DNA of 64,000 bases. It comes from Paenibacillus sp. Soil750 (GTDB lineage Bacteria > Bacillota > Bacilli > Paenibacillales > NBRC-103111). Each line of letters begins with the position of its first letter. The stretch's first letter is position 1. Shown here piece by piece: positions 46,769-55,880 of this stretch. The notes under the pieces were generated by a model that saw nothing but the letters and a program-made list of their open reading frames with translations, searched no databases and was not told where the DNA came from. Both the position numbers and the translations under genes were made by a program. The DNA lies in contig NZ_LMSD01000006.1 of the NCBI RefSeq assembly GCF_001428045.1, forward strand, positions 1-64,000. Direction: 5' to 3'.

Positions 46769-46795
46769 TAACCATACCAAATAAGGAGTGAATCC

Positions 46796-47647
46796 ATGTC
46801 AACTCAGATCGAGGATCTATATGCGATTACGTTGTTTGATGTTAAAAAAATACAATATTACTCTCGGATCATGTTTGATTTCGATCAGCCTTATCTGACG
46901 GTATCTTACATCAAAAAAGGAGAGGTTATTACAACAGACGACGGTAAAGAGTATATAGCCAAAACCGGAGATGTTATGATTCATCGCCCCCATACTCCTT
47001 TTAATGTTATTTCACAAGAAGAAGGTGTTCATTACCTCCTCAGCTTGAAATTGCATGTTAGAGAAGGAGAAGATTTCTTCCAGCTGTTTCCTTTGGATAA
47101 AGTTATTAAAATTAGGGACTTCGCTCTGTATGAGAAGAAGTTCGACGAGCTTCAGGATTTATGGCAGCAGAAAAATGAGGAGCTCTGCTCTATGCAGTCA
47201 GCCTTTCTAGCGCTCTTTCTGATTCATGAAATTGTAGAAAGCTCTAAAATCGGTGAGAAGCGCAAATCCAGAGAGACGTTCGAGATTGCCCGGTTTAATT
47301 ATGCCCTGCATTATATTGAGAAAGGGCTGGAGCGCAATATTACTCGCGAGGAATTAGCGGAAATTTACCATATGAACCCGGTTTATTTTAGCCGGGCCTT
47401 TAAGCAGGTGTATGATCTAACGCCAATGCAGATGCTTCAAAAAATGCGCGTTATGCAAGCCAAACGAATGCTGGAGGACCCCGAGAATACGATTGAATTC
47501 ATTTCTCAAAAATGCGGGTTCTACGATGCGTCTCATTTCAACCGCGCTTTTCAAAAAACATTCCGGATGTCCCCCAATCAATTTCGAAAAAGTATCAAAA
47601 GTACAAAAAGTAGAATCGCGTCTACATGGTCTGAGGATAAATTGTAA
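46796..47647 (+). CDS. AraC-family transcriptional regulator
   Basis: A 283-residue regulator: an N-terminal cupin-like sensor (about 20-110, YLTVSYIKKGEVIT, AKTGDVMIHRPHTPF), then AraC HTH (ITREELAEIYHMNPVYFSRAFKQVYDLTP and EFISQKCGFYDASHFNRAFQKTFRMSP). AAGGAGTGAATCC precedes ATG. It sits directly ahead of the importer genes in the same orientation and most likely regulates them. Its gene is less GC-rich than the ThuA gene. Confidence 0.88.
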   Translation: MSTQIEDLYAITLFDVKKIQYYSRIMFDFDQPYLTVSYIKKGEVITTDDGKEYIAKTGDVMIHRPHTPFNVISQEEGVHYLLSLKLHVREGEDFFQLFPLDKVIKIRDFALYEKKFDELQDLWQQKNEELCSMQSAFLALFLIHEIVESSKIGEKRKSRETFEIARFNYALHYIEKGLERNITREELAEIYHMNPVYFSRAFKQVYDLTPMQMLQKMRVMQAKRMLEDPENTIEFISQKCGFYDASHFNRAFQKTFRMSPNQFRKSIKSTKSRIASTWSEDKL

Positions 47648-47752
47648 GATAACATAATAGTTAAATCGAAGGCATCAAATCCTCATTGCGCACCCTACAC
47701 GAGCTCTTCGTTCAGGAAGTAACATTTTACAAAAATAAAGGGGGATATACCA

Positions 47753-49270
47753 TTGGTACAAAAACGGAAGTATGCTGCCTTATTCATCGGATCTGCTCTA
47801 ATTGTACAAGGTTTGACGGCTTGTTCAGCTTCAAGTCCGAATCCGAACAGCACTGGAACTCCTGTTGCAACAGGGACTGCTGGGGACAAAACCCAGACGT
47901 CGACATCCGGAGAAAAAGTTACCTTGCGCGTGATGGATTGGGCAGACAGCGAGAAGCCTTTTCGTGAAAAATTTATCAAAGATTTCGAAGCCAAATACCC
48001 CAACATCAAAATCGAATATACGCTAATGAGCGTCGATCAATTTCAGAATACCATTACAACCGCGATTAAATCGGGGGATGCACCGGATCTATACCCAATA
48101 CCCGGCAACATGTCGTTGAGTATGGCGGTTAAGGGAGAGTGGTATCAGCCGTTAGATCCTTATATTGACGATGCTTTCAAAAATCAATTCGCAGATGGTG
48201 CTTTTGTTGAAGGCTCGACCATGCTCAATGGGAAAGTCTATTCCATTCCGGCCCTGGCGAGTGTGCCGAGTACGCTTGTATTTTACAATAAGCAGTTGTT
48301 TCGAGATGCCGGATTAGACCCCGAAAACCCGCCAAAGACATACACGGAATTCCGCCAAGCCGCTAAGAAAATCACAGAAGCAGGCAAAGGCAAAGCTTAC
48401 GGTATCATCGAAGGCGGTAAACAAATCGGTCGATGGAAATTAGCGGCTATGGACTGGTCGGCACTGGGAGGCAGCGGTTTAAATCAACAATCACCGATCA
48501 GTTTGGTCACGCATGATGCTAACTATGATAGTAAAGAAGTGCTTGATGTCATGAATTTATTCAAGGGTTTGAAGGATGACGGAAGTTTCCATCCGAAGAC
48601 GATGAGTATATCTGCACCTGAAGCTCGAGCCTTATTTGGAGAAGGACAAGCAGGGTTTATATTGCAGGGGGAATGGTCGATTGGCGTATGGAAACGTGAC
48701 AACCCTAACTTGGACTTTGGTGTCATGGCGCCTCCTGTTCCGGATGAAGGTCAGAAGGGCTTCTTGCCTAGATCCAGCTATAGTCCATGGATTGGCATGT
48801 CCAAAACAACGAAGCATCCCAAAGAAGCTGCCCTGTATTTAAAAGAGTATTTCAACAAAGATTATCAGTCCGTACTCGTTAAAGCGGGAGATCGCTTCTC
48901 TATTCTCAAAGAGGTAAATGAAAGCTCATCGGAAATACCGCAATTCAAGCAGTACTATGACATCGCTCAGAAGTATTCGCGTCTAGTACCTAATCCGCAA
49001 ATCAGGAATCCTGAGCTTGCAAGTGTATACGGGAATTATAAGGATGTTCAGCCAGGTGTAGGTGATATTCTCCAAGGCGTTGTTGCCGGGGCAATTAAAG
49101 AACCCAATACGGCACTTAAGCAGCTTTCTGATATTGTCGATAAGTCATTAGATACAGCGATTGCGAAGGCAAAGTCGGAAGGCGCGAAGGTAGATAAAAA
49201 TGATTTCATTTTCTCTAACTGGAGTTCTGACAAAAATTACTCACAGCAAGATTATAAGTCAATTCAATGA
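47753..49270 (+). CDS. Extracellular sugar-binding lipoprotein of ABC importer
   Basis: A 505-residue family 1 solute-binding protein. Signal peptide with lipobox LTACSAS, then a Pro/Ser/Thr linker. The mature part contains IKSGDAPDLYPIPG and LFGEGQAGFILQGEWSIG, typical of this family. TTG 47753 start has AAAGGGGGATA upstream. It overlaps the first permease gene region, forming one operon with two permeases and the sulfatase, so the ligand is probably a sulfated or sulfate-ester-derived sugar. Confidence 0.9.
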   Translation: MVQKRKYAALFIGSALIVQGLTACSASSPNPNSTGTPVATGTAGDKTQTSTSGEKVTLRVMDWADSEKPFREKFIKDFEAKYPNIKIEYTLMSVDQFQNTITTAIKSGDAPDLYPIPGNMSLSMAVKGEWYQPLDPYIDDAFKNQFADGAFVEGSTMLNGKVYSIPALASVPSTLVFYNKQLFRDAGLDPENPPKTYTEFRQAAKKITEAGKGKAYGIIEGGKQIGRWKLAAMDWSALGGSGLNQQSPISLVTHDANYDSKEVLDVMNLFKGLKDDGSFHPKTMSISAPEARALFGEGQAGFILQGEWSIGVWKRDNPNLDFGVMAPPVPDEGQKGFLPRSSYSPWIGMSKTTKHPKEAALYLKEYFNKDYQSVLVKAGDRFSILKEVNESSSEIPQFKQYYDIAQKYSRLVPNPQIRNPELASVYGNYKDVQPGVGDILQGVVAGAIKEPNTALKQLSDIVDKSLDTAIAKAKSEGAKVDKNDFIFSNWSSDKNYSQQDYKSIQ

Positions 49271-49287
49271 CGAGGAGTTCGCGCATC

Positions 49288-50190
49288 ATGAAAACCAAGT
49301 GGAGAATTGAATTGTGGTGTTGGTTATTCTTACTTCCTACTGTAGCCCTTTTCGTTCTGTTTCAAGGCTGGCCGATCGCGGCCAGCTTCTACTACGCCAT
49401 GTTGGATTGGTCGGGTTTAACATCAGATTCAACTTTTATCGGACTACGTAATTTTGTGGACGTGGCGAAGGACCCTTACTTTTGGAATGCGTATAAAAAT
49501 AGTTTTAAATTTATGTTGGGTGTCGTGCCATTAAATCTCCTTGTGCCCTTAGTGCTTGCTGTCGTTTTGAATCGTCCCAGGCTTAAGGGAGCCAGCATAT
49601 ATCGGACGTTGATCTTTTTGCCGGTGGTCACGACGACATCGATTGTCGGTATTATCATGGTTTTCATCTGGGGCAGTGACGGAGCGGTGAATGATGCGCT
49701 TATGAAAATAGGTTGGCTCGATACGCCGATTAATTGGTTAGGCGACGCCAAATGGTCGATGTTTACCGTTATTCTCATCTCGGTGTGGAAAAACTTAGGC
49801 ATTAACATGATTTATTGGCTTGCCGGATTGCAGAGCATTCCCAAGGATCTTTATGAGGCGGCTGAAGTGGATGGCGCAAGAGGGACAAAATTATTCGTGT
49901 ATATCACGATACCTCTTCTATTGCCGATAGGAGCCGTCATCTTATTGCTGAATGTCGTCAACTCGCTGAAGGTGTTTGATTTAATTAAAACGATGACGAA
50001 CGGAGGTCCCTTCTTTGCCACGGATGTTGTGTCCACGTATATTTACAGGTACGCATTTTCCAGTGAAATGGGATTGCCTCAATTAGGATATGCTTCTGCA
50101 GCGGGTCTGTTCTTTGCAGTAACGATTAGTATTCTAGCCATTATCCAATCCGTGCTGAATAAACGAATGAAAGGTCGTGCACAATCATGA
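49288..50190 (+). CDS. Carbohydrate ABC transporter permease (MalF type)
   Basis: A 300-residue, six-helix permease, starting MKTKWRIELWCWLFLLPTVA. EAA loop: LYEAAEVDGARGTKLFVYITIPLLLP. I start at ATG 49288 with GAGGAG about 10 bases ahead; ATG 49267, overlapping the binding-protein stop, is an alternative. No ATPase gene is in the cluster, so a shared MsmX-like ATPase is assumed. Confidence 0.88.
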   Translation: MKTKWRIELWCWLFLLPTVALFVLFQGWPIAASFYYAMLDWSGLTSDSTFIGLRNFVDVAKDPYFWNAYKNSFKFMLGVVPLNLLVPLVLAVVLNRPRLKGASIYRTLIFLPVVTTTSIVGIIMVFIWGSDGAVNDALMKIGWLDTPINWLGDAKWSMFTVILISVWKNLGINMIYWLAGLQSIPKDLYEAAEVDGARGTKLFVYITIPLLLPIGAVILLLNVVNSLKVFDLIKTMTNGGPFFATDVVSTYIYRYAFSSEMGLPQLGYASAAGLFFAVTISILAIIQSVLNKRMKGRAQS

Positions 50191-51011
50191 AAACCTTTCG
50201 ATTAACCATGTTTCACGTCGTCATGACTGCTTTTTGTCTTGTATGGATCTATCCGTTCTTATGGATGGTTTCAGCGTCCTTCAAAACCCAGAGTGAGTTT
50301 TTTGCAAACGGCCTTAAGCTACTTCCAAACAGCTTTCAAATGGGCAACCTGATCAGAGCATGGAATGAAGCAAACTTTGAGCGGTACTTTCTAAATAGTG
50401 TGGTTATATCCATCAGCACCATTCTCATCGTACTTATCGCAACAGCAACTTGCGGCTATGTGCTTGGCAGGTATACGTTCAGAGGAAAGAAATTGCTCTT
50501 AGGCATTCTAGTTGCCAGCATGTTTGTACCCATGGAGTTTGCGATTATTCCGATCTATGATCTAATCAAACATTTGGGACTGATGAACAATTTGCTGGGG
50601 GTTATTCTTGCGGAAGCGGGAGGGGCGCATATCATATTTATCCTGCTTTTCTCAACTTTCTTCAGTCAGATTCCTAAGGAGTTGGAGGAAGCTTCCATCA
50701 TGGATGGTTGCGGATTTTTAAGGACATTTCTTACGATCATGCTTCCATTATCCAAACCCATCGTCGGCAGTGTGACGATCATGCAGTTCATTTGGTCCTG
50801 GAACTCGTTCATGATTCCTTTAATACTAACGCTCAGTTCCCCCAATCTCCGTCCACTTGCTGTTGGATTGTATGCATTAAGGGGAGAGAACGTTGTGGAT
50901 TGGACAGGGATTGCGGCTGGAGGTACGATCGCCATTCTTCCGATTATTGTTATCTTCTTGTTCTTGCAGCGCTACTTTGTAGATGGGATTGCCGGGGCAG
51001 TGAAGGGTTAA
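50187..51011 (+). CDS. Carbohydrate ABC transporter permease (MalG type)
   Basis: A 274-residue second permease with six predicted helices. Its EAA loop is LEEASIMDGCGFLRTFLTIMLPLSKP and it ends RYFVDGIAGAVKG as in the family. It overlaps the first permease by 4 bases (ATGA), giving translational coupling. The sulfatase follows after about 50 bases. Confidence 0.92.
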   Translation: MKTFRLTMFHVVMTAFCLVWIYPFLWMVSASFKTQSEFFANGLKLLPNSFQMGNLIRAWNEANFERYFLNSVVISISTILIVLIATATCGYVLGRYTFRGKKLLLGILVASMFVPMEFAIIPIYDLIKHLGLMNNLLGVILAEAGGAHIIFILLFSTFFSQIPKELEEASIMDGCGFLRTFLTIMLPLSKPIVGSVTIMQFIWSWNSFMIPLILTLSSPNLRPLAVGLYALRGENVVDWTGIAAGGTIAILPIIVIFLFLQRYFVDGIAGAVKG

Positions 51012-51063
51012 TGATAGATGATGCGCGTGCTATAAAATAAATCAAAGGCAGGTTACATAACTT

Positions 51064-52461
51064 ATGCGAATCCTTTATTTGGATTTAGATTCTTTGCGTC
51101 CTGATCATCTCGGCTGCTATGGTTACCACCGAGCGACCTCTCCCAATATTGATCGTATCGCAGAGGAGAGTGTTAGATTTAACAACTATTACTGCTCGGA
51201 TGCGCCGTGTATGCCATCCAGAACAGCCTTAATGTCAGGCAAATTTGGCATCCATACAGGCGTTGTCGGACACGGCGGGACAGCTGCGGATATGAGACGC
51301 GAAGGAATGGAACGCGGCTTCAGCGATCGACTAGCGTCGGAGAGCCTTCCTGGCGTATTGCGCAAGATTGGCATGAAAACGGCATCAATCAGTACATTTG
51401 CAGAAAGACATTCCGTGTGGACTTTTAATGCAGGGTTTAATGAAGTCTTTAATGTGGGGGATAAAGGGGGAGAATCGGCTGAAAAAGTGCTGCCGATCGC
51501 ACTCAAATGGTTAGAAGATAATGCGAAAACAGAAGATTGGTTCTTACATCTGAATTTCTGGGATCCGCATACTCCTTATAGAACGCCGGACCACGTAGGC
51601 AATCCTTTTGTTGACGAACCCATGCCGGACTGGATCACAGAAGAGGTATTTCAGCAACATAAGCTCAAAAAGGGGCAGCACAGTATTGAAGATATGAATA
51701 AGCTTGCCAAGTCGCATTATTACAGACATCCAAGGCATAGCCAAACGATTGAGGAGCATAATGATTTAAGGACGATTATTGACAATTATGACTGCGCAAT
51801 TCGTTATATGGATGAGCATATCGGACAGGTGCTGCACATGCTTGACAAGCTGGGTGTGTTAGAAGATACAGCGATTATTGTTAGTGCGGATCATGGGGAG
51901 AATATGGGCGAATTAGGCATTTACTCCGAGCATGGAACAGCGGATCAGGGGACCTGCCGAATTCCAATGATTTTCCGCTGGCCTGGTGGTCGTAAAGGAA
52001 GTGTCGACGAGGGTCTCCATTATCAACTTGATCTCGCCCCTACACTGGCAAGCTTGCTGGATACGGAGAAGCCTGAGTCTTGGGATGGTTTGAGCTATGC
52101 AGAAAGTATTACGAAGGGTACCGATACTGGAAGGCCATACTTGGTTGTATCCCAGTGCGCACATGTCTGTCAGCGAAGTGTCAGATTTGAGAATTGGCTG
52201 TATATCCGAACCTATCACGACGGTTATCACGGATTCCCAAAGGATATGCTGTTTGACTTGGAAAATGATCCCTACGAACAGTACAATCTTGTTGAAGAAA
52301 GAAGCGATATACACATGAAAGCTGTCTATTTGCTTAATGAATGGCACGATGACATGATGCTGTCGATGAAAGAAGATATAGATCCGTTGTGGACCGTTAT
52401 GAAAGAAGGCGGACCTTTCCACGCGAAGGAATATCAGCAGCTATTGAATGCTGTGAAATGA
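51064..52461 (+). CDS. Cysteine-type sulfatase
   Basis: A 465-residue alkaline-phosphatase-superfamily sulfatase. The formylglycine motif is CMPSR (Cys about residue 49, context SDAPCMPSRTALMSG), so it needs a formylglycine-generating enzyme or anaerobic maturase not seen in this window. Metal ligands are visible in DLDSLRPDHLG at the N-terminus and SADHGENMGELG in the middle. No signal peptide is present, implying intracellular action on a sulfated sugar brought in by the importer upstream. It starts 52 bases after the second permease and closes the operon. Confidence 0.92.
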   Translation: MRILYLDLDSLRPDHLGCYGYHRATSPNIDRIAEESVRFNNYYCSDAPCMPSRTALMSGKFGIHTGVVGHGGTAADMRREGMERGFSDRLASESLPGVLRKIGMKTASISTFAERHSVWTFNAGFNEVFNVGDKGGESAEKVLPIALKWLEDNAKTEDWFLHLNFWDPHTPYRTPDHVGNPFVDEPMPDWITEEVFQQHKLKKGQHSIEDMNKLAKSHYYRHPRHSQTIEEHNDLRTIIDNYDCAIRYMDEHIGQVLHMLDKLGVLEDTAIIVSADHGENMGELGIYSEHGTADQGTCRIPMIFRWPGGRKGSVDEGLHYQLDLAPTLASLLDTEKPESWDGLSYAESITKGTDTGRPYLVVSQCAHVCQRSVRFENWLYIRTYHDGYHGFPKDMLFDLENDPYEQYNLVEERSDIHMKAVYLLNEWHDDMMLSMKEDIDPLWTVMKEGGPFHAKEYQQLLNAVK

Positions 52462-52522
52462 ATGCTTTTAGATCCCCGAGAATAAATTACTGGCATAGGT
52501 GCTCAGTTAATCTTGATTCTAA

Positions 52523-52596
52523 CGACAAGAAAGTACAAATGAAAAAGAACCTTGATAAATCAAGGTTCTTTTTCATTTGTACGGATTTTCTTGTCG
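52523..52596. repeat. Long perfect inverted repeat (24-bp stem) downstream of sulfatase
   Basis: Arms 52533-52556 and 52559-52582 are perfectly complementary over 24 bp (left arm begins GTACAAATGAAAAAG), with a loop of only AA. Outer arms CGACAAGAAA / TTTTCTTGTCG extend it with a small asymmetry. Both coding directions give mirror-image peptides, which shows it is not a gene. It can act as a bidirectional terminator for the sulfatase transcript, but is longer than needed and may derive from a small mobile element. Confidence 0.8.
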
Positions 52597-52729
52597 TTTT
52601 ATTTTGAACGTGAAAATCCCAGGGTTCCATCAACATTTTATCGAAAATATAAGCTAAGCAATCCATTGCTACTTTTACTATTTTTTTGATAAAATGATTC
52701 TTACATGACGGGAAAGGAGATGAATCAGC

Positions 52730-53293
52730 TTGGGAAGAAAACAATCCTTTACTGAAACAGAGTTGCTTGACATGACAAAAAGATTAATACTTGAATATGG
52801 TTACGACGGATTTCATCTCAAACTGCTCTCACAGCATTTGCCTGGAGCCAGAAGCACGATTTACCAATACTACGCCAATAAAGAAGAAATAGTCGCAGCT
52901 TGTATGAAGCGAGTGATTTCTAACGTATTAACAAATGCTTCATCAGTTGATGAGACGGACACTTTGGCAGCTCTACAGCAGTTACTTGACATTTATATAG
53001 AAGAATCTAATCTTCATCAAATCCTTGGAGATGCTCATAAAATTAAGACAGAACATGATAAGGCTCTTAATGATCTTTTATTCGTTGAGCAAGCACATTC
53101 CGTTCTCAAAGTTCAACTAACACGCTTGTTCGAACGGGCTCAAAAGGAGAAAAGCCTAAGAACTGATATCCCACTCCCTGTCCTTATTAGTACTTTTTTT
53201 AACCTGCTTAATACCCCGAATATGATGAATCTCCCTGCGCAGCAATGGAGCAATCTCTTGTTTCAAATATGGATCGGGGGCTCTAGGAGCTAG
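52730..53293 (+). CDS. TetR-family transcriptional regulator
   Basis: A 187-residue repressor. The N-terminal HTH is ETELLDMTKRLILEYGYDGFHLKLLSQHLPGARSTIYQYYANKEEIV; the C-terminal ligand domain is helical and divergent. TTG start 52730 has AAAGGAGATG upstream. The ABC transporter genes follow, with a tandem array of palindromes between, so it most likely represses that pair in response to a transported compound. Confidence 0.88.
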   Translation: MGRKQSFTETELLDMTKRLILEYGYDGFHLKLLSQHLPGARSTIYQYYANKEEIVAACMKRVISNVLTNASSVDETDTLAALQQLLDIYIEESNLHQILGDAHKIKTEHDKALNDLLFVEQAHSVLKVQLTRLFERAQKEKSLRTDIPLPVLISTFFNLLNTPNMMNLPAQQWSNLLFQIWIGGSRS

Positions 53294-53316
53294 TAAAAGT
53301 AGTCTAAATTAATTTT

Positions 53317-53453
53317 TGACACAAGTGTCAGTTATGTGGTTTAATTGCTAATGACACAAAAAGGTTGTTACATCGAATATGACACAAGTGTCAGTTATGT
53401 GATTTAATGCTAATGACACAAAGCTTGTTTCATCAAATATGACACAAGTGTCA
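53317..53453. promoter_or_regulatory. Tandem operator array for the TetR-family regulator
   Basis: The perfect palindrome TGACACAAGTGTCA occurs at 53317-53330, 53380-53393 and 53440-53453. Half-sites ATGACAC recur at 53351-53357 and 53413-53419, each about 35 bases after a full site. The array is a 60-63-bp tandem repeat (each unit: palindrome, GTTATGTG-type stretch, half-site). The last palindrome ends 31 bases before the permease ATG. It very probably binds the regulator encoded upstream. Confidence 0.75.
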
Positions 53454-53483
53454 AATATATTGGGGTAAGGAGTTGGGAATAGA

Positions 53484-54605
53484 ATGTTTTTGGCTATGAA
53501 AGAGTTAATGCATAGTAAAATGAGGTTTTCAATGATCGTGATCATTTTCGTGCTGATCGCCTGGTTGGTGTTCATCCTATCTGGCTTGGGTAATGGATTA
53601 TCGACGCTTGCGGCATCTGTATTCAAGAACATGCAGGCCGATTATGTCGTCTTCCAACAAGGGTCGCAGTCTTCAATGAGCAAATCACTACTGTCCGATC
53701 ATTTGGTGGCTGATGTAGAGAAATTACCAAATGTAACTGCTGCTTCACCTATGGGTAGTTCGATGGCAACAGCGCTTAAGGGTCAAAGCAACAAAAATGA
53801 AGACAAAGTCGCCATCGCCATTATTGGTATCACCCCTGGAAGCTTCTTGGAGCCAACCACCATCGAGGGGAATCCTTTATCATCTGATAACCCGAAGAAT
53901 GTCGTTGCGAATGTGACAATGAAGGATAAGGGGTTTAAACTTGGAGATATTTTTCAACTAGACGGATCTACAGAGTCGTTAACCATTATCGGATTTGTCG
54001 AGAATCAAACCTACAATCACGTTTCAGCTGTGTTTACACCCATATCTGAATGGCGTAAAATTGCCTTCGCAGCACCCGGCTCCAATAAAGGAATTGCGGA
54101 TCCTGTGAACGCTATTATGCTTCAAGGAACTAATATTGATCCAAGCTTAGTTAACAGTAAGCTATCGAATACGGATACAGTTACTCGTGCGGGAGCTGTG
54201 CAAGGGATGCCAGGTTATAAAGAAGAGAACGGCTCAATTCTGATGATGCTAGCATTTCTCTTGGCGATATCCGCATTCGTTCTTGGCGTATTTTTCTATG
54301 TGATTACCATACAGAAGACCAACCAATTCGGCATTATGAAAGCGATCGGTGCAAGGAACGGATTCTTGAGCAAAGCGATTATATCCCAAGTATTTGTGTT
54401 GTCGTTGACCAGTATTATTGTCGGTATTTTGCTCACTTACGGGACAGCTGCCATTATGCCAAAGGCTATGCCATTCAAGCTTGAAACGAATCTAGTCATT
54501 GGATATTCGATTATCCTTCTTGTTATTGCATTGCTCAGTTCATTAGTTTCGGTTCGCAGAATTATTAAAATAGATCCGCTGAAGGCGCTCGGGAGGGTCG
54601 AATAA
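53484..54605 (+). CDS. FtsX/MacB-like ABC transporter permease
   Basis: A 373-residue permease with four transmembrane segments: one near the N-terminus (FSMIVIIFVLIAWLVFILSGL) and three near the C-terminus (from about residue 250, ILMMLAFLLAISAFVLGVFFYVITI), flanking an extracellular MacB-like domain. It belongs to the DevC/LolE-type exporters. GTAAGGAG before ATG. It shares a 1-base stop/start overlap (TAATG) with the ATPase gene. Substrate unknown; drug or peptide efflux is plausible. Confidence 0.88.
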   Translation: MFLAMKELMHSKMRFSMIVIIFVLIAWLVFILSGLGNGLSTLAASVFKNMQADYVVFQQGSQSSMSKSLLSDHLVADVEKLPNVTAASPMGSSMATALKGQSNKNEDKVAIAIIGITPGSFLEPTTIEGNPLSSDNPKNVVANVTMKDKGFKLGDIFQLDGSTESLTIIGFVENQTYNHVSAVFTPISEWRKIAFAAPGSNKGIADPVNAIMLQGTNIDPSLVNSKLSNTDTVTRAGAVQGMPGYKEENGSILMMLAFLLAISAFVLGVFFYVITIQKTNQFGIMKAIGARNGFLSKAIISQVFVLSLTSIIVGILLTYGTAAIMPKAMPFKLETNLVIGYSIILLVIALLSSLVSVRRIIKIDPLKALGRVE

Positions 54606-55282
54606 TGAATAAAGGATTACAGCTTAGTAATATCACAAAGTATTATTCCGAAGGCAGCAATCGGGTTGCTGCACTCGATCAGGTCTCTATCTCCGTTGTG
54701 CCGGGTGAGTTTGTGGCCGTAGTCGGACCATCGGGGTCTGGTAAGAGTACCTTCTTATCCATTGCGGGAGCACTACTCAAAGCTTCCGAAGGAGAAGTCA
54801 ACTTGAATGGGCATAATATTTCTAAACTTTCTGATAAAGAATTGTCTAACATTAGGTTGAGGGAAATCGGGTTTATTATGCAGTCATCGAACTTGGTTCC
54901 CTATTTAAACGTACTTGATCAATTGCTTTTAGTGAAGAAGATGTCTGGGAAGGTTACAGCGGAGGATAAAAAATTCGCCATTAAGTTACTTGAAGAGCTG
55001 GGACTTGGTGCGAAGCTAAAGAGCTTCCCCGAAGAACTCTCCGGGGGGGAGAAACAGCGTACTGCCATCGCTCGCTCTTTAATTAACAATCCTAACGTCA
55101 TTTTGGCCGATGAGCCGACAGCAAGCTTGGACACCAAACGGGCACATGAAGTGGTCAGCCTTATCGCCCAAGAGGTTAAGTCGCGTCAGAAAGCGGCGAT
55201 CATGGTTACCCATGATGAGCGGATGCTTGAATATTGCAATAGAGTATACCGAATGGAAGATGGAAAAATGAACTTGGTCTAA
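54605..55282 (+). CDS. MacB/LolD-like ABC transporter ATP-binding protein
   Basis: A 225-residue ATPase: Walker A GPSGSGKS, Q-loop IMQSSNLVPYL, signature LSGGEKQR, Walker B VILADEPTASLD, H-loop MVTHDERM. It works with the permease upstream and shares its TetR-type control. The end lies next to an IS remnant. Confidence 0.92.
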   Translation: MNKGLQLSNITKYYSEGSNRVAALDQVSISVVPGEFVAVVGPSGSGKSTFLSIAGALLKASEGEVNLNGHNISKLSDKELSNIRLREIGFIMQSSNLVPYLNVLDQLLLVKKMSGKVTAEDKKFAIKLLEELGLGAKLKSFPEELSGGEKQRTAIARSLINNPNVILADEPTASLDTKRAHEVVSLIAQEVKSRQKAAIMVTHDERMLEYCNRVYRMEDGKMNLV

Positions 55283-55287
55283 TTTTG

Positions 55288-55535
55288 TTAGCAATATTTG
55301 AAAAAATATGGGTGATGGTTTGGATGACCATCGTCAGATTCCTGGTAAGCAAGACGTTGACAATCGTCTGCGAACATTAGGATGTCGAGCCACGCTTCGT
55401 AAGCATGAGTCCAAGGACTGCCACCCTCTGGATCTGCAAGCTGATTACGTAGCAGAAAATTTCCTAACCGCTGCTTGTACCGGTTCAAATCTTCCTTTGC
55501 GTCTTCTATTTGTGTTCTTTTCAAACAATAGCTTG
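55288..55535 (-). pseudogene. IS110-family transposase, C-terminal fragment
   Basis: On the minus strand a frame reads QIEDAKEDLNRYKQRLGNFLLRN then SPWTHAYEAWLDILMF and QRLAYQE. The pattern ED-A-ED-L-R-RQRLxKFLLR...WTxAHxxWLxxLxF is typical of IS110-type transposases in the C-terminal part. No N-terminal RuvC-like domain or the catalytic region is present. It abuts, in opposite orientation, the IS1182-like remnant. The right edge of this piece is uncertain. Confidence 0.65.
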
Positions 55536-55777
55536 CGATTTAAAAACCAGGCAAGTGAAAAACTCCGCAGTGAAGAAGGCCAAATGCTAACGGACAGGCG
55601 TATAATCGAACCGGATCCTGTGTTTGGAAATATAAAAAAAATAACCTTAGATTCAAAAGGTTTCTGCTTCGAGGCTTACCCAAAGTAAGTCTGGAGGTCG
55701 GGTAACTTTCGCTTGCCCACAATCTGCTGAAGAAAGCAATAGTGGATGCCAAAAACGAAAGAGCTAAGCGCAAATAG
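55527..55777 (+). pseudogene. IS1182-type transposase C-terminus, frameshifted
   Basis: Plus-strand reading gives KLRSEEGQMLTDRRIIEP, then DPVFGNIKK, then after a one-base shift in an eight-A run NNLRFKRFLLRGLPKVSLEVG, a TAA, and LSLAHNLLKKAIVDAKNER. This is the VFGxIKxN...FxRFxLRGxxKV...LAHNL signature of IS1182/IS4-like DDE transposases. One missing A in the run (eight instead of nine) and the in-frame stop show decay. A hairpin GAGCTAAGCG...CGCTTAACTC and T-tract follow. The plus-strand ORF across 55308-55688 is a composite of this and IS110 antisense. Confidence 0.75.
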
Positions 55778-55880
55778 GCCGCTTAACTCCCTTTTTCATT
55801 TTCAAATATTCACTTTTTACGATGAGATCTGCCCCGAACCATCTATAGTTGATACTTTTGGTATAGCCTCTTTATTTAAT

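Noticed and set aside
55308..55688. A 126-codon plus-strand ORF after the ABC ATPase
   Set aside because: The first half is antisense to an IS110 transposase fragment, the second half the frame of an IS1182 remnant; not a real protein.
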